Program-made: the position numbers and the translations under genes | Notes under the pieces: model-generated | What the model saw: only the letters and a program-made list of their open reading frames with translations | Told to the model about the DNA's origin: nothing | Database searches by the model: none | From: Labilithrix sp. | GTDB lineage: Bacteria; Myxococcota; Polyangia; Polyangiales; Polyangiaceae | DNA length: 16,322 nucleotides | NCBI GenBank assembly: GCA_028287035.1 | Contig: JAQBQL010000142.1 | Coordinates: 1 to 16,322, forward strand | Direction: 5' to 3' | Part shown: in pieces, positions 1-7,227 of the stretch | Layout: every line of letters begins with the position of its first letter | How positions within the stretch are numbered: position 1 is the stretch's first letter

Positions 1-573
1 CCTGCCCCCGAGCCGCGCGCCGACGGCGCACCCGCGCCCGCCCCCGCCGCCGAGAACATGCCGAGGCGCATGGCCGTCGGCCTCGACGCCCTCGTGCTCG
101 TTCCGTTCGGCACCCTCGCCGATGCGACCGGTCTCCTGATCGGCCCGGTGGCGCGCCTCGGCTACCGCGCGACGCCGCGCCTCGAGCTCACGTTCCGCGC
201 CGGGTTCCTCCTCGGTCTGAACCGCGAGCAGCAGCCAGGCTACGCGACGAGCCTCACCGTCGTGCCGGTCCTGGTCGGCGCGCGCTACTTCGTCCAGCAT
301 CCGACGTACGGCCTCTACGGAGGGGCCGAGCTCGGCATGAACCTGCTGCAGCTCCACCTCCATTCGGACCAGGACCTCCCGAGCGAGGCCACGAAGGCGA
401 ACGGTGTACGCGCCCGCGGCGGCTTCGCGGTGGGCGTCGGGTACGTGCTCGGCGAGCACCTCCCGATCGACTTCCGGGTACAATACACGTACCTCAACGT
501 GGTCGGCACCGAGAGCGGGGACGAGCCGTTCATGGGTCTCGGCCTCTCGGTCGGTTATACCCTGTCGTTCTGA
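1..573 (+). CDS. Outer-membrane beta-barrel protein, 5'-truncated by window edge
   Basis: The reading frame is open from the first base and encodes an Ala/Pro-rich stretch before the Met at 58. The next gene has the same kind of linker between its signal peptide and its barrel, so the true start is probably left of the window and the Met at 58 is internal. The visible part has alternating hydrophobic/polar beta strands rich in Gly, Tyr and Arg, such as RLGYRATPRLELTFRAGFLL, and ends in GYTLSF. A terminal Phe after an amphipathic strand is the usual BAM-recognition signature of outer-membrane barrels. It aligns over its whole visible length with the following gene, sharing the VGxDALxxxP, GPVxRxGYR, PRLEL, VGARxF, LPIDxRVQ and LNxxG blocks. 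The ligand or role is unknown. It could be a small OmpA/OmpW-type barrel; I see no peptidoglycan-binding domain. Confidence 0.8.
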   Translation, partial: PAPEPRADGAPAPAPAAENMPRRMAVGLDALVLVPFGTLADATGLLIGPVARLGYRATPRLELTFRAGFLLGLNREQQPGYATSLTVVPVLVGARYFVQHPTYGLYGGAELGMNLLQLHLHSDQDLPSEATKANGVRARGGFAVGVGYVLGEHLPIDFRVQYTYLNVVGTESGDEPFMGLGLSVGYTLSF

Positions 574-575
574 CC

Positions 576-1286
576 ATGCGCGCCGCCGCCACGATCACCT
601 TCGCGCTCCTCGCGCTGGCGCGTACCGCACGGGCCGATACGCCCGAAACCCCGCCGCCGCCGCCCTCCGACACTCCCGCCGAGGCGCCGGGCAGCATCGA
701 CCCGGAGCACCCCGCCGGACCGGGCGTCGATCCGGCGCCGGGCTCGCCGGCCGACCCGACGACCAACGAGACCGGCAAGCGCATCGGCGTCGGGGTGGAC
801 GCGCTCTTCGTCCTGCCGCTCGCGGAGTTGGGGGAGACGACCGGGCCGCTCGGCGGACCGGTGCTGCGGTTCGGGTACCGCGTCGTGCCTCGCCTGGAGC
901 TCGCCCTCCGCGCCGGCTACCTCTTCGGCATCGCGCGGCGCTCGGCGGGGGCGGACGTCCGGGTCGACATCCTTCCGCTCTGGGTCGGCGCTCGCTTCTT
1001 CGCCTGGCGGCCCTTCAAGGGTCCGTACGTGGCGCTCGAGGGCGGAATGAACTCGATCCTGCCGAAGATCAGCCCGCCCCCGACCACGCGGACCGCCGAG
1101 CGCTTCGTCGAGCTGCGCCGGCGGTTCGGCGGCAACGTCGGCGCCGGCTGGCTCTTCAGCGAGAAGCTGCCCATCGACGTGCGCGTCCAGGTCATGGTCC
1201 TCAACCTCATCGGCAGGAACGAGGACCTGAACGAGGGGCTGAACGTCGCCTTGAGCGTGGGAGCTGGCTACACCTTGCAGTTCTGA
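576..1286 (+). CDS. Outer-membrane beta-barrel protein, paralog of the preceding gene
   Basis: This 236-residue protein starts 2 nt after the previous stop. A Sec signal peptide spans residues 1-20, with predicted cleavage after ARA. A disordered Pro/Asp/Glu-rich linker follows (about 21-65), with a run of six prolines. The rest is a beta-barrel domain (about 68-236) that ends GYTLQF with a terminal Phe, as expected for BAM-dependent outer-membrane insertion. It is clearly related to the upstream gene in strand order and motifs, so the pair arose by tandem duplication. The region between the middle strands (about residues 160-190) differs most between the copies and may be an extracellular loop. 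Short spacing on both sides suggests one transcript with the TPR/HEAT gene. The function beyond an outer-membrane location is not recognisable. Confidence 0.85.
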   Translation: MRAAATITFALLALARTARADTPETPPPPPSDTPAEAPGSIDPEHPAGPGVDPAPGSPADPTTNETGKRIGVGVDALFVLPLAELGETTGPLGGPVLRFGYRVVPRLELALRAGYLFGIARRSAGADVRVDILPLWVGARFFAWRPFKGPYVALEGGMNSILPKISPPPTTRTAERFVELRRRFGGNVGAGWLFSEKLPIDVRVQVMVLNLIGRNEDLNEGLNVALSVGAGYTLQF

Positions 1287-1303
1287 GCCGCTAGGATCGG
1301 GAG

Positions 1304-4300
1304 GTGCGGTTCCCGAGGCTCCTCGCAGTGACGTCTCTCGGCCTCGCGGCGCTCGTCGTGGCGCCGCCGGCAGGCGCGCAGGACTTCGACCCGCGTGGCC
1401 GACGGAAGCCGGGCGGCAAGCCCCCGACGCAACCGCAGCCCGGTGGGGCGCGGCCCCGTCCCGCGGGACCGGCGCCCGCGCCCGGCGGCGATGGCCGCCC
1501 CGCCACCTCCCCCGATGCGGGGCAGTCGCAGACCGTCCTCATCGATCGCTACACGAAGATCGTTCTCGCGCAGCCGGGCTCGCCCTTCCCGCTGCAGCGC
1601 CTCGCGCAGCTCTATCGCGATCGCGACGGAAACCTCGCCGCGCTCGTGAAGGACTTCGATCAGCGGGCCGCGCAGGCCGGGCCCGAGCAGTACGCCTCGA
1701 CGGTCATCGCCGCCGGCATCGCGAAGATCGACGGGCGCGCCGACGACGCGATCCGCCTCTACGAAAAGGCCATCGCGATGAAGGGCAACGACCCCGTCGC
1801 GATCCTCGCGCTCGCGCACCTGCTGCAGGATCGCGGCGATCCGGGCGCCCGCAAGCGCTACGAGGACGCGCTCGCCCTGCAGACCGCCGCGTCCGACCGC
1901 GAGCTCACGCTGCGCACGCTTATGACCCTCGCCCTCGACGGCAAGGACTTCGCCGGCGCGAAGGCCTTCCACCAGCAGCTCGTACGCGCGCAGCCCACGA
2001 GCGCGACGGTGCGCGGCGAGCTCGCGCGCGAGCTGTTCCAGCGCGCCGAGTACGAGCGCGCCGAGACCGAGCTGAAGGACGTGGTCGCCAGCTCGGCCGG
2101 CGACAACCGCGTGCTCGCCCCGGCGCTCAAGGATCTCGGCAAGGCGCAGGCGAAGGCCCACAAGAACGCCGAGGCGCTCGTCACGCTGAAGAGGGCGCTC
2201 GCCGCGGCGGGCCAGGAGGCGGCGGTCCGCGCCGAGGTCTACGAGACGATCACCGAGATCTACCGCGCCGATCAGCAGCTGCCGGTGCTCATCAAGCAGA
2301 TCGAGGACGAGCACCCCGGCGACTATGCGCGGCTCGCGCTGCTCGGCGCCCTCTACGAGGAGACCGGCGACGCGACGCGCGCCATGGACGCGTACAAGAA
2401 GGCGCTCTCCGTCGATCCCAAGCAGATCGATCTGCGCCTCAAGATGATCCGCGTGCTCCAGTCGCAGGGCGAGCTCGACAAGGCCATCGCCGAGTACGAG
2501 GCGCTCATCCGCGCGGCGCCGAACAACCCGCAGTTCGTGTTCGAGCAGTGCGAGGCGCTCATGCAGCGCGGCGATCGGGTGCGCGCGATGAAGCTGCTCA
2601 CCGAGCTCGAGGCGCGTGGCCAGGCCGACGAGGAGGTGCTCTCGCGACTCGCCGACTTCTACGGTCGCATCGGCGAGAACGAGCGCTCGCTGAAGGTGCT
2701 CACGCGCCTCGCCGCGGTGGGCGCGAACGACCCGGGCCACCTCGTCGACCTCGGCGACCGCTACTTCCAGGACGGGAACCCGGCGCTCGCGGTGCAGACG
2801 TGGCGGCGCATCCTCACCACGATCACGCCGCGGGCGCGCGCGCTCTCCGCGCTCGGCGACGTGTACCTCGAGCACGAGATGACGGCCGACGCGCTCGCCG
2901 CGCTCAAGGAGGCCACCCAGCTCGACCCGCAGAACCTCGTCTACAAGAAGCAGCTCGCCGGCGCGCTCGAGCGGAGCAAGAGCTACCGCGAGGCGCGCAT
3001 CCTCTGGCAGGAGCTCGCCGACAAGGCGAAGGCGAGCGGCGACAAGGTGCTGGCCCGCGAGGCTCGCTCGCGCATCGTGACGCTGTGGGGCTTCGAGCAC
3101 GTCCTCGACGCGCAGATCCCCCAGCTCGACGCGAAGTTCTCGGCGAAGCCGCCCGACGTCGAGGCGGGGCGCATGCTCGCGGAGGTGCAGCTCCACGCGC
3201 GCAAGCTCGGCGAGGCGGAGACCACGCTACGCCGCGTCATCGCCGCCGCCCCCGGTGACGCCGACAGCTACCTCGCGCTCGAGCGCGTGCTCGTCCAGGA
3301 GAACAAGACCGCGGACGCCATCGCGGTGCTCGAGAAGCTCGTCGCCGTCGAGCCGAAGCGCGCGCGCGAGCTCTATCAGCGCATGGCGCAGTACGCCCTC
3401 CAGCTCTATCGCGACGACGACGCGATCACGTACGCGGCGCGCGCCGTGGAGCTGAACCCCGACGACGCGGAAGGCCATCGCCGCCTCGGCGACATGTACC
3501 GGCAGCGCCAGGACGTGGAGCACGCGATCGTCGAGCTGCGCGCGGCCATCGCCAAGAACGATCGCCTGTTCATCACGTACTTCGACCTCGCCGATCTGCT
3601 GCTCTCGAAGGGCCAGAGCGACGAGGCCGACCGCATGTTCCGGCGGGTCATCCGCGGCGCTCCCGACGAGGAGCTCGTCTCCCGCGCGGCGCGCCTCTCG
3701 ATGCAGATCAACCTCGGCAAGGGGACGCTCGAGTCGCTCGAGCAGGAGCTCCTGCCGCTCGCGATCGGCAACCCGCAGCGCAAGGTGTACCGGCGCCTTC
3801 TCGTCGAGATCTACGGCAACCTCACGTTCGCGCTCGTGCAGCGGAGCCGCCACGGCAACGGCAAGGAGCAGGAAGAGGCGCGGGCGGCGCTCGCGCGCAT
3901 CGGCGGTCGCGCGGTCAAGCCGCTGCTCGACGCGCTCGCCGACGGTGACGCCGGGCAGCAGCGCGTCGCCATCGACGTGCTCGGGTACGTCCAGAACAAG
4001 AACGCCGGGCCCGCGCTCTTCTCCTTCGCCACCGGGCAGGCCGAGGCGCCGCTTCGTACGCGCGCGATGCTCGCCTGCGGGGCGCTCCGCGATCCCGCGC
4101 TCCTGCCCAGGTACCAGGCGCTCCTCTTCCCGAAGCAGGAAGGCGGCGGCGAGGCGATGACGTCGGACACCATCGCGGTCGCCGCGTCGTGGTCGGTCGC
4201 GAAGCTCGGCGACAAGCGCGCGGTACCGCTGCTCCGCAAGATCGCCCAGAGCGGCACCCCCGACATGCGCGCGTTCGCCGTGCTCGGCCTCGGCGCCCTG

Positions 4301-5431
4301 AAGGATCGCAGCGCGGCTCCGCTGCTCACCGCAACGGCGCGCTCGGTCGATGCTGGAACCGTGGCGCGCGCCGCGGCGGCCTACGCGCTCGGCGAGCTCG
4401 GCGCCGACAGCGAGGCGACGACGCTCGTGACGCTCGCCGAAGGCACCGATCCCCTGCCCCGCGCGATGGCGATCCTCGCGCTCGCTCGCATGGGCGCGGC
4501 CAGGGGCGAGCCGCCCGGCGGCAAGGCGGCCCTCAACGCGATCGCCGACGCGGTGTTCACCGGAGATGCCGACGCGGGCCGCGCGCGGCAGTCGTCAGAG
4601 ACGCTCCACAAGGCGGCGAGCGGAGCCCTCGTGCTGCTCGCCACGCGCGGCGCGGTCGACCCGCGGGCCGATGCGCTGCCGCCGCCCGACGAGTCCGTCG
4701 ACGCCGAGACGACGCTCGAGCAGCTCGTGCCGCGCACGTTCACTGCCAAGGACCGCGCTGCGGCGCTCGTCGCGTTTTCCGAGCCGCTCGAGCATGCCGC
4801 GCTGAGCGCGCTCTCGACGTCCACCGAGCGCGCGCGCAGCGTGCTCGACGCGTTCGGCACACGCGAGGGCGCGTTCGAGCCGTTCGTCGGCGCCGAGGAC
4901 GCGCCCGAGCTCGCCGCCGCGCACGGCAAGGCGCGCGAGATCGCCGCGGCGATCGAGCCGAGCGTCATCGCGCTCTCCCGTCATCCCGACGCCGCGGTGC
5001 GCACGAAGGCGCTCGTGCTCCTCGCCCGCTCGAAGACCGATGCCGCGTCGGGCGCCGTCACCCAGGCCGTCACCGATCCCTCGGACGCCGTCCAGCGCGT
5101 GGCGCTCGCGTCGACCGGCATCGGTCACTCCGACGCCAGGGCGGTCGCCGCGGTGACGAAGGTGATGCGCACGCACGAGAGCTGGGCGATGCGCGTGCTC
5201 GCGGCGCAGGCGCTCGGCCGCCTCGGACAGGCCGGCGCCGGGGCCGACGCCACGAAGGCCCTCCGCGAGGCCGGCCAGAAGGAGAGCTACGCGCTCGTCC
5301 GCGAGGCCGCGCTCCTCGCGCTCGCCTCGTACGATCGCGCCGAGGCGCAGGCCCTCGCGGCGGCCATCGAGAAGACCGACGCGGAGCCGCGCGTGCGCGA
5401 GACGGCGGCACGCATCCGTTCCGGACGATGA
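1304..5431 (+). CDS. Large exported TPR and HEAT repeat protein
   Basis: This 1375-residue protein starts at a GTG with AGGA 7 nt upstream, 17 nt after the previous gene. Residues 1-25 form a Sec signal peptide (Arg-rich start, LAVTSLGLAALVVAPPAGA core). A Gly/Pro/Arg-rich linker follows to about residue 75. Residues about 80-840 are tandem tetratricopeptide repeats. Clear examples lie near residues 147-180, 356-424, 528-570 and 669-790, with typical phrases such as DAIRLYEKAI, YKKALSVDP and AARAVELNPDDAEGHRRLG. From about 857 to 1075, and again from about 1219 to the C-terminus, the pattern changes to HEAT/PBS-lyase-like helical repeats (AVKPLLDALADGD, AVPLLRKIA, AMRVLAAQALGRLG). The two HEAT blocks are joined by a less regular segment. 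It is probably a periplasmic scaffold. The gene after two barrel genes and before a lipoprotein suggests an envelope assembly role, which is inference. No enzymatic domain is seen. Confidence 0.9.
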   Translation: MRFPRLLAVTSLGLAALVVAPPAGAQDFDPRGRRKPGGKPPTQPQPGGARPRPAGPAPAPGGDGRPATSPDAGQSQTVLIDRYTKIVLAQPGSPFPLQRLAQLYRDRDGNLAALVKDFDQRAAQAGPEQYASTVIAAGIAKIDGRADDAIRLYEKAIAMKGNDPVAILALAHLLQDRGDPGARKRYEDALALQTAASDRELTLRTLMTLALDGKDFAGAKAFHQQLVRAQPTSATVRGELARELFQRAEYERAETELKDVVASSAGDNRVLAPALKDLGKAQAKAHKNAEALVTLKRALAAAGQEAAVRAEVYETITEIYRADQQLPVLIKQIEDEHPGDYARLALLGALYEETGDATRAMDAYKKALSVDPKQIDLRLKMIRVLQSQGELDKAIAEYEALIRAAPNNPQFVFEQCEALMQRGDRVRAMKLLTELEARGQADEEVLSRLADFYGRIGENERSLKVLTRLAAVGANDPGHLVDLGDRYFQDGNPALAVQTWRRILTTITPRARALSALGDVYLEHEMTADALAALKEATQLDPQNLVYKKQLAGALERSKSYREARILWQELADKAKASGDKVLAREARSRIVTLWGFEHVLDAQIPQLDAKFSAKPPDVEAGRMLAEVQLHARKLGEAETTLRRVIAAAPGDADSYLALERVLVQENKTADAIAVLEKLVAVEPKRARELYQRMAQYALQLYRDDDAITYAARAVELNPDDAEGHRRLGDMYRQRQDVEHAIVELRAAIAKNDRLFITYFDLADLLLSKGQSDEADRMFRRVIRGAPDEELVSRAARLSMQINLGKGTLESLEQELLPLAIGNPQRKVYRRLLVEIYGNLTFALVQRSRHGNGKEQEEARAALARIGGRAVKPLLDALADGDAGQQRVAIDVLGYVQNKNAGPALFSFATGQAEAPLRTRAMLACGALRDPALLPRYQALLFPKQEGGGEAMTSDTIAVAASWSVAKLGDKRAVPLLRKIAQSGTPDMRAFAVLGLGALKDRSAAPLLTATARSVDAGTVARAAAAYALGELGADSEATTLVTLAEGTDPLPRAMAILALARMGAARGEPPGGKAALNAIADAVFTGDADAGRARQSSETLHKAASGALVLLATRGAVDPRADALPPPDESVDAETTLEQLVPRTFTAKDRAAALVAFSEPLEHAALSALSTSTERARSVLDAFGTREGAFEPFVGAEDAPELAAAHGKAREIAAAIEPSVIALSRHPDAAVRTKALVLLARSKTDAASGAVTQAVTDPSDAVQRVALASTGIGHSDARAVAAVTKVMRTHESWAMRVLAAQALGRLGQAGAGADATKALREAGQKESYALVREAALLALASYDRAEAQALAAAIEKTDAEPRVRETAARIRSGR

Positions 5432-5928
5432 GGGCCACGCCTCTCCTCCTCCTCGGCGCGGCGCTGCTCGCGGTCGGCTGTCGCGACGTGAGCCGGTACT
5501 CCTCGCGCGGCGACCACTACGAGGGCGACGTCGTGAAGGGCAGCTTCGTCCGCACCGGCATCGGGGAAGACGCCCGGATGTGCCTCTCGCTCGACGCCGA
5601 CCACCTCCAGGACGCGCCCGGCTCGATCACGACCGCCGACGGTCGCTTCCGCGCGACGCCCCTCCGGCCGATCCCGCAGATATGGCACGATCCGCTGTCG
5701 ACCCTCTCGTTCGGTGAGGGGCGCCGCCAGAACCTGGTGTATGCCGCCACTCCCGACGCCGACAGCGGCGACACGACCGACCTCATGGTGTTCCTCTCGC
5801 TCATGTCCGAAGGTGGGGTCGAGGTGCGCCTCGTGCGCGGCGCGCCGGCCCCGGGCGTGCCGACCGGCGCGGCGCCGGTGTTCGGGGTGTTCACGCTCGA
5901 ACGACGGGACGGGGCGTGCTCGTTCTAG
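5428..5928 (+). CDS. Small predicted lipoprotein, function unknown
   Basis: This 166-residue protein starts at the ATG in the ATGA overlap with the TPR/HEAT stop codon, a classic translational-coupling junction. The frame is open far upstream, but that part is only a shadow of the TPR/HEAT gene. Residues 1-18 are a lipoprotein signal (two-residue charged start, Leu-rich core, LLAVGC), with Cys18 as the likely lipid-modified residue. The -3 Ala is slightly off the lipobox consensus. The mature part looks like a small beta-rich domain, with GDVVKGSFVRTGI, FRATPLRPIPQIWHDPLSTL and VFLSLMSEGGVEVRLVRG, and ends in Cys-Ser-Phe. Besides Cys18 it has two cysteines, at about residue 52 and near the C-terminus, which could form a disulfide. 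I do not recognise the family. The last 13 nt overlap the start of tsaD. Confidence 0.82.
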   Translation: MRATPLLLLGAALLAVGCRDVSRYSSRGDHYEGDVVKGSFVRTGIGEDARMCLSLDADHLQDAPGSITTADGRFRATPLRPIPQIWHDPLSTLSFGEGRRQNLVYAATPDADSGDTTDLMVFLSLMSEGGVEVRLVRGAPAPGVPTGAAPVFGVFTLERRDGACSF

Positions 5929-6986
5929 GCATCGAGTCGTCGTGCGACGAGACCGGCGCCGCCGTCGTCGACGAGCACGGCCGGGTGCTCTCCGACGTCG
6001 TGCACTCCCAGATCGCGGTGCATGCGCCCTACGGCGGCGTCATCCCCGAGCTCGCGTCACGCGACCACCTTCGCAACGTCGGCCCCGTGGTGCGCGAGGC
6101 GCTGCAGAAGGCGAACGTGACCTTCGCGGACCTCGCGGGAATCGCGGTCACCAACCGGCCGGGCCTCGTGGGTGCGCTCCTCGTCGGCGTGCAGGCGGCC
6201 AAGGGAATGGCGTGGGCCGAGGGCCTGCCGCTGGTCGGCGTCGATCACCTCGTCGGTCACCTCCTCGCGGTGTTCCTCGAGCGCGGGGACGTCGCGACGC
6301 GCCCGGCCGAGCGCACGCCGCCCGCCTTTCCGTTCGTCGCGCTGCTCGCCTCGGGCGGTCACACCGCGATCTACAGGGTGGACGGGCCCCGCGCCGACCT
6401 CGTGCGCGAGCTGGGCGCCACGCGCGACGACGCCGCCGGCGAGGCGTTCGACAAGGTCGCCAAGGTCCTCGGCCTCGGCTACCCGGGCGGCCCAGCGATC
6501 GATCGGCTGGCGCGCGAGGGCGACGCGACGGCGGTGGCGCTCACGCTGCCGATGGGCCACGGCAGCTCGCTCGAGATGAGCTTCTCCGGGATCAAGACGC
6601 AGGTGGCCGCGCACGTGCGCGAGCACGGCGTGCCGAAGACCCCGAAGGAGCTCGCCGACACGTGCGCCTCGTTCCAGGCGGCCGTCACGTCGGTGCTCGC
6701 GAAGAAGCTCGTCGCCGCGGCGGTCGCCGAGGACGTCCAGACGGTGGTCATCGGCGGCGGCGTCGCGGCGAACCGCGAGCTCCGGGCGCGCGTGACCGAG
6801 CTCGCCGCCACGCGCGGCATCCGCGCGGTGCTGCCCGAGATCGCGAGCTGCACCGACAACGCGGCGATGATCGCCTATGCCGGTCTCGTGCGCCTGCGGG
6901 CGGGCGAGCGCGACGGCTGGGATCTCGTCGCGACGAACGCGACGACCTTGCCGCGCACCACCCGCAAGGGCCGCGGCGTTCGCTGA
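5916..6986 (+). CDS. tsaD: tRNA N6-adenosine threonylcarbamoyltransferase TsaD
   Basis: TsaD (older names Gcp, YgjD) is the cytoplasmic subunit that, with TsaB and TsaE, moves the threonylcarbamoyl group from TsaC product to A37 of ANN-decoding tRNAs. The 356 residues match the family's usual length. Visible signatures are GIESSCDETGAA (5-16), GGVIPELASRDHLRNV (40-55), the metal-binding histidines H111 and H115 in DHLVGH, ASGGHT (145-150), FDKVAKVLGLGYPGGP (178-193), SFSGIKT (222-228), GGGVAANRELR (280-290) and the metal ligand D314 in SCTDNAAM. No key residue is missing. The start is a GTG inside the end of the lipoprotein gene, giving a 13-nt overlap, so translation is probably coupled. tsaB and tsaE are not nearby. 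The C-terminal extension after about residue 335 is short and basic. Confidence 0.97.
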   Translation: MLVLGIESSCDETGAAVVDEHGRVLSDVVHSQIAVHAPYGGVIPELASRDHLRNVGPVVREALQKANVTFADLAGIAVTNRPGLVGALLVGVQAAKGMAWAEGLPLVGVDHLVGHLLAVFLERGDVATRPAERTPPAFPFVALLASGGHTAIYRVDGPRADLVRELGATRDDAAGEAFDKVAKVLGLGYPGGPAIDRLAREGDATAVALTLPMGHGSSLEMSFSGIKTQVAAHVREHGVPKTPKELADTCASFQAAVTSVLAKKLVAAAVAEDVQTVVIGGGVAANRELRARVTELAATRGIRAVLPEIASCTDNAAMIAYAGLVRLRAGERDGWDLVATNATTLPRTTRKGRGVR

Positions 6987-7007
6987 CGCGCCGGCCTCAC
7001 TCAGGCT

Positions 7008-7103
7008 TCAGCGATGACAGGCGGTCATCAGGAAGCCCGCCACGAAGGCGACACCCCAGAGGGGCAGGAGCATGCGGACGATGGGATGTTCGAGCGGCGG
7101 CAC
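7008..7103 (-). CDS. Possible small hydrophobic protein (31-37 residues)
   Basis: In the convergent gap after tsaD, the minus strand holds a short frame from a GTG at 7103 (31 residues) or a TTG at 7121 (37 residues) to a TGA at 7008. It encodes a proline-containing start followed by a single membrane-like span, MLLPLWGVAFVAGFLMTAC, ending His-Arg. An AGGG lies 4 nt before the GTG, which is weak. It lies 107 nt downstream of the phosphoesterase gene on the same strand and could be the last gene of that operon. A run this hydrophobic, this short and with a stop just after a basic tail is suggestive, but chance in 241 nt of GC-rich DNA is quite possible. No family is recognised. Confidence 0.25.
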   Translation of the reverse strand: MPPLEHPIVRMLLPLWGVAFVAGFLMTACHR

Positions 7104-7143
7104 CGAGCCCTGAGAGTGCAAGCCGCGCGCCGTGCCGCGTCAT

Positions 7144-7166
7144 CCGGAAAACAACGTGATTTCCGG
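7144..7166. repeat. Inverted repeat, possible weak terminator
   Basis: CCGGAAA at 7144-7150 pairs perfectly with TTTCCGG at 7160-7166, leaving a 9-nt loop. It lies between the convergent ends of tsaD and the phosphoesterase gene, 62 nt past the latter's stop. There is no T-tract on either strand, so a role as intrinsic terminator is doubtful. It may instead be an mRNA 3' end stabiliser or nothing. Confidence 0.3.
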
Positions 7167-7227
7167 GGCTCACCGCCGTCGCGGCCACGAAGTGGATGCC
7201 TCTGGACCGCGGTTCGCGACAGCGATG

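Noticed and set aside
623..760. Proline-rich run and CG-rich short repeats in the barrel linker
   Set aside because: Ordinary low-complexity periplasmic linker, not a DNA repeat or CRISPR array.
1268..3196. Long minus-strand open frame of 642 codons opposite the TPR gene
   Set aside because: Its protein is a low-complexity Arg/Leu/Glu-rich string with no domain, as expected for a shadow of a high-GC coding strand. The plus-strand frame has clear TPRs and a signal peptide.
4189..5427. N-terminal extension of the small lipoprotein frame
   Set aside because: The extra 413 codons are an Arg-rich shadow of the HEAT region, and a true lipoprotein signal begins at 5428.
7013..7029. Hairpin GATGAC-AGGCG-GTCATC after tsaD as its terminator
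   Set aside because: The stem is only 6 nt, has no T-tract and falls inside the possible small frame, so I do not call it a terminator.
6997..7188. 63-codon minus-strand frame in the convergent gap
   Set aside because: Mixed Arg/Pro/Gly sequence with no membrane or domain feature. The frame at 7008-7121 is the only one there that looks protein-like.
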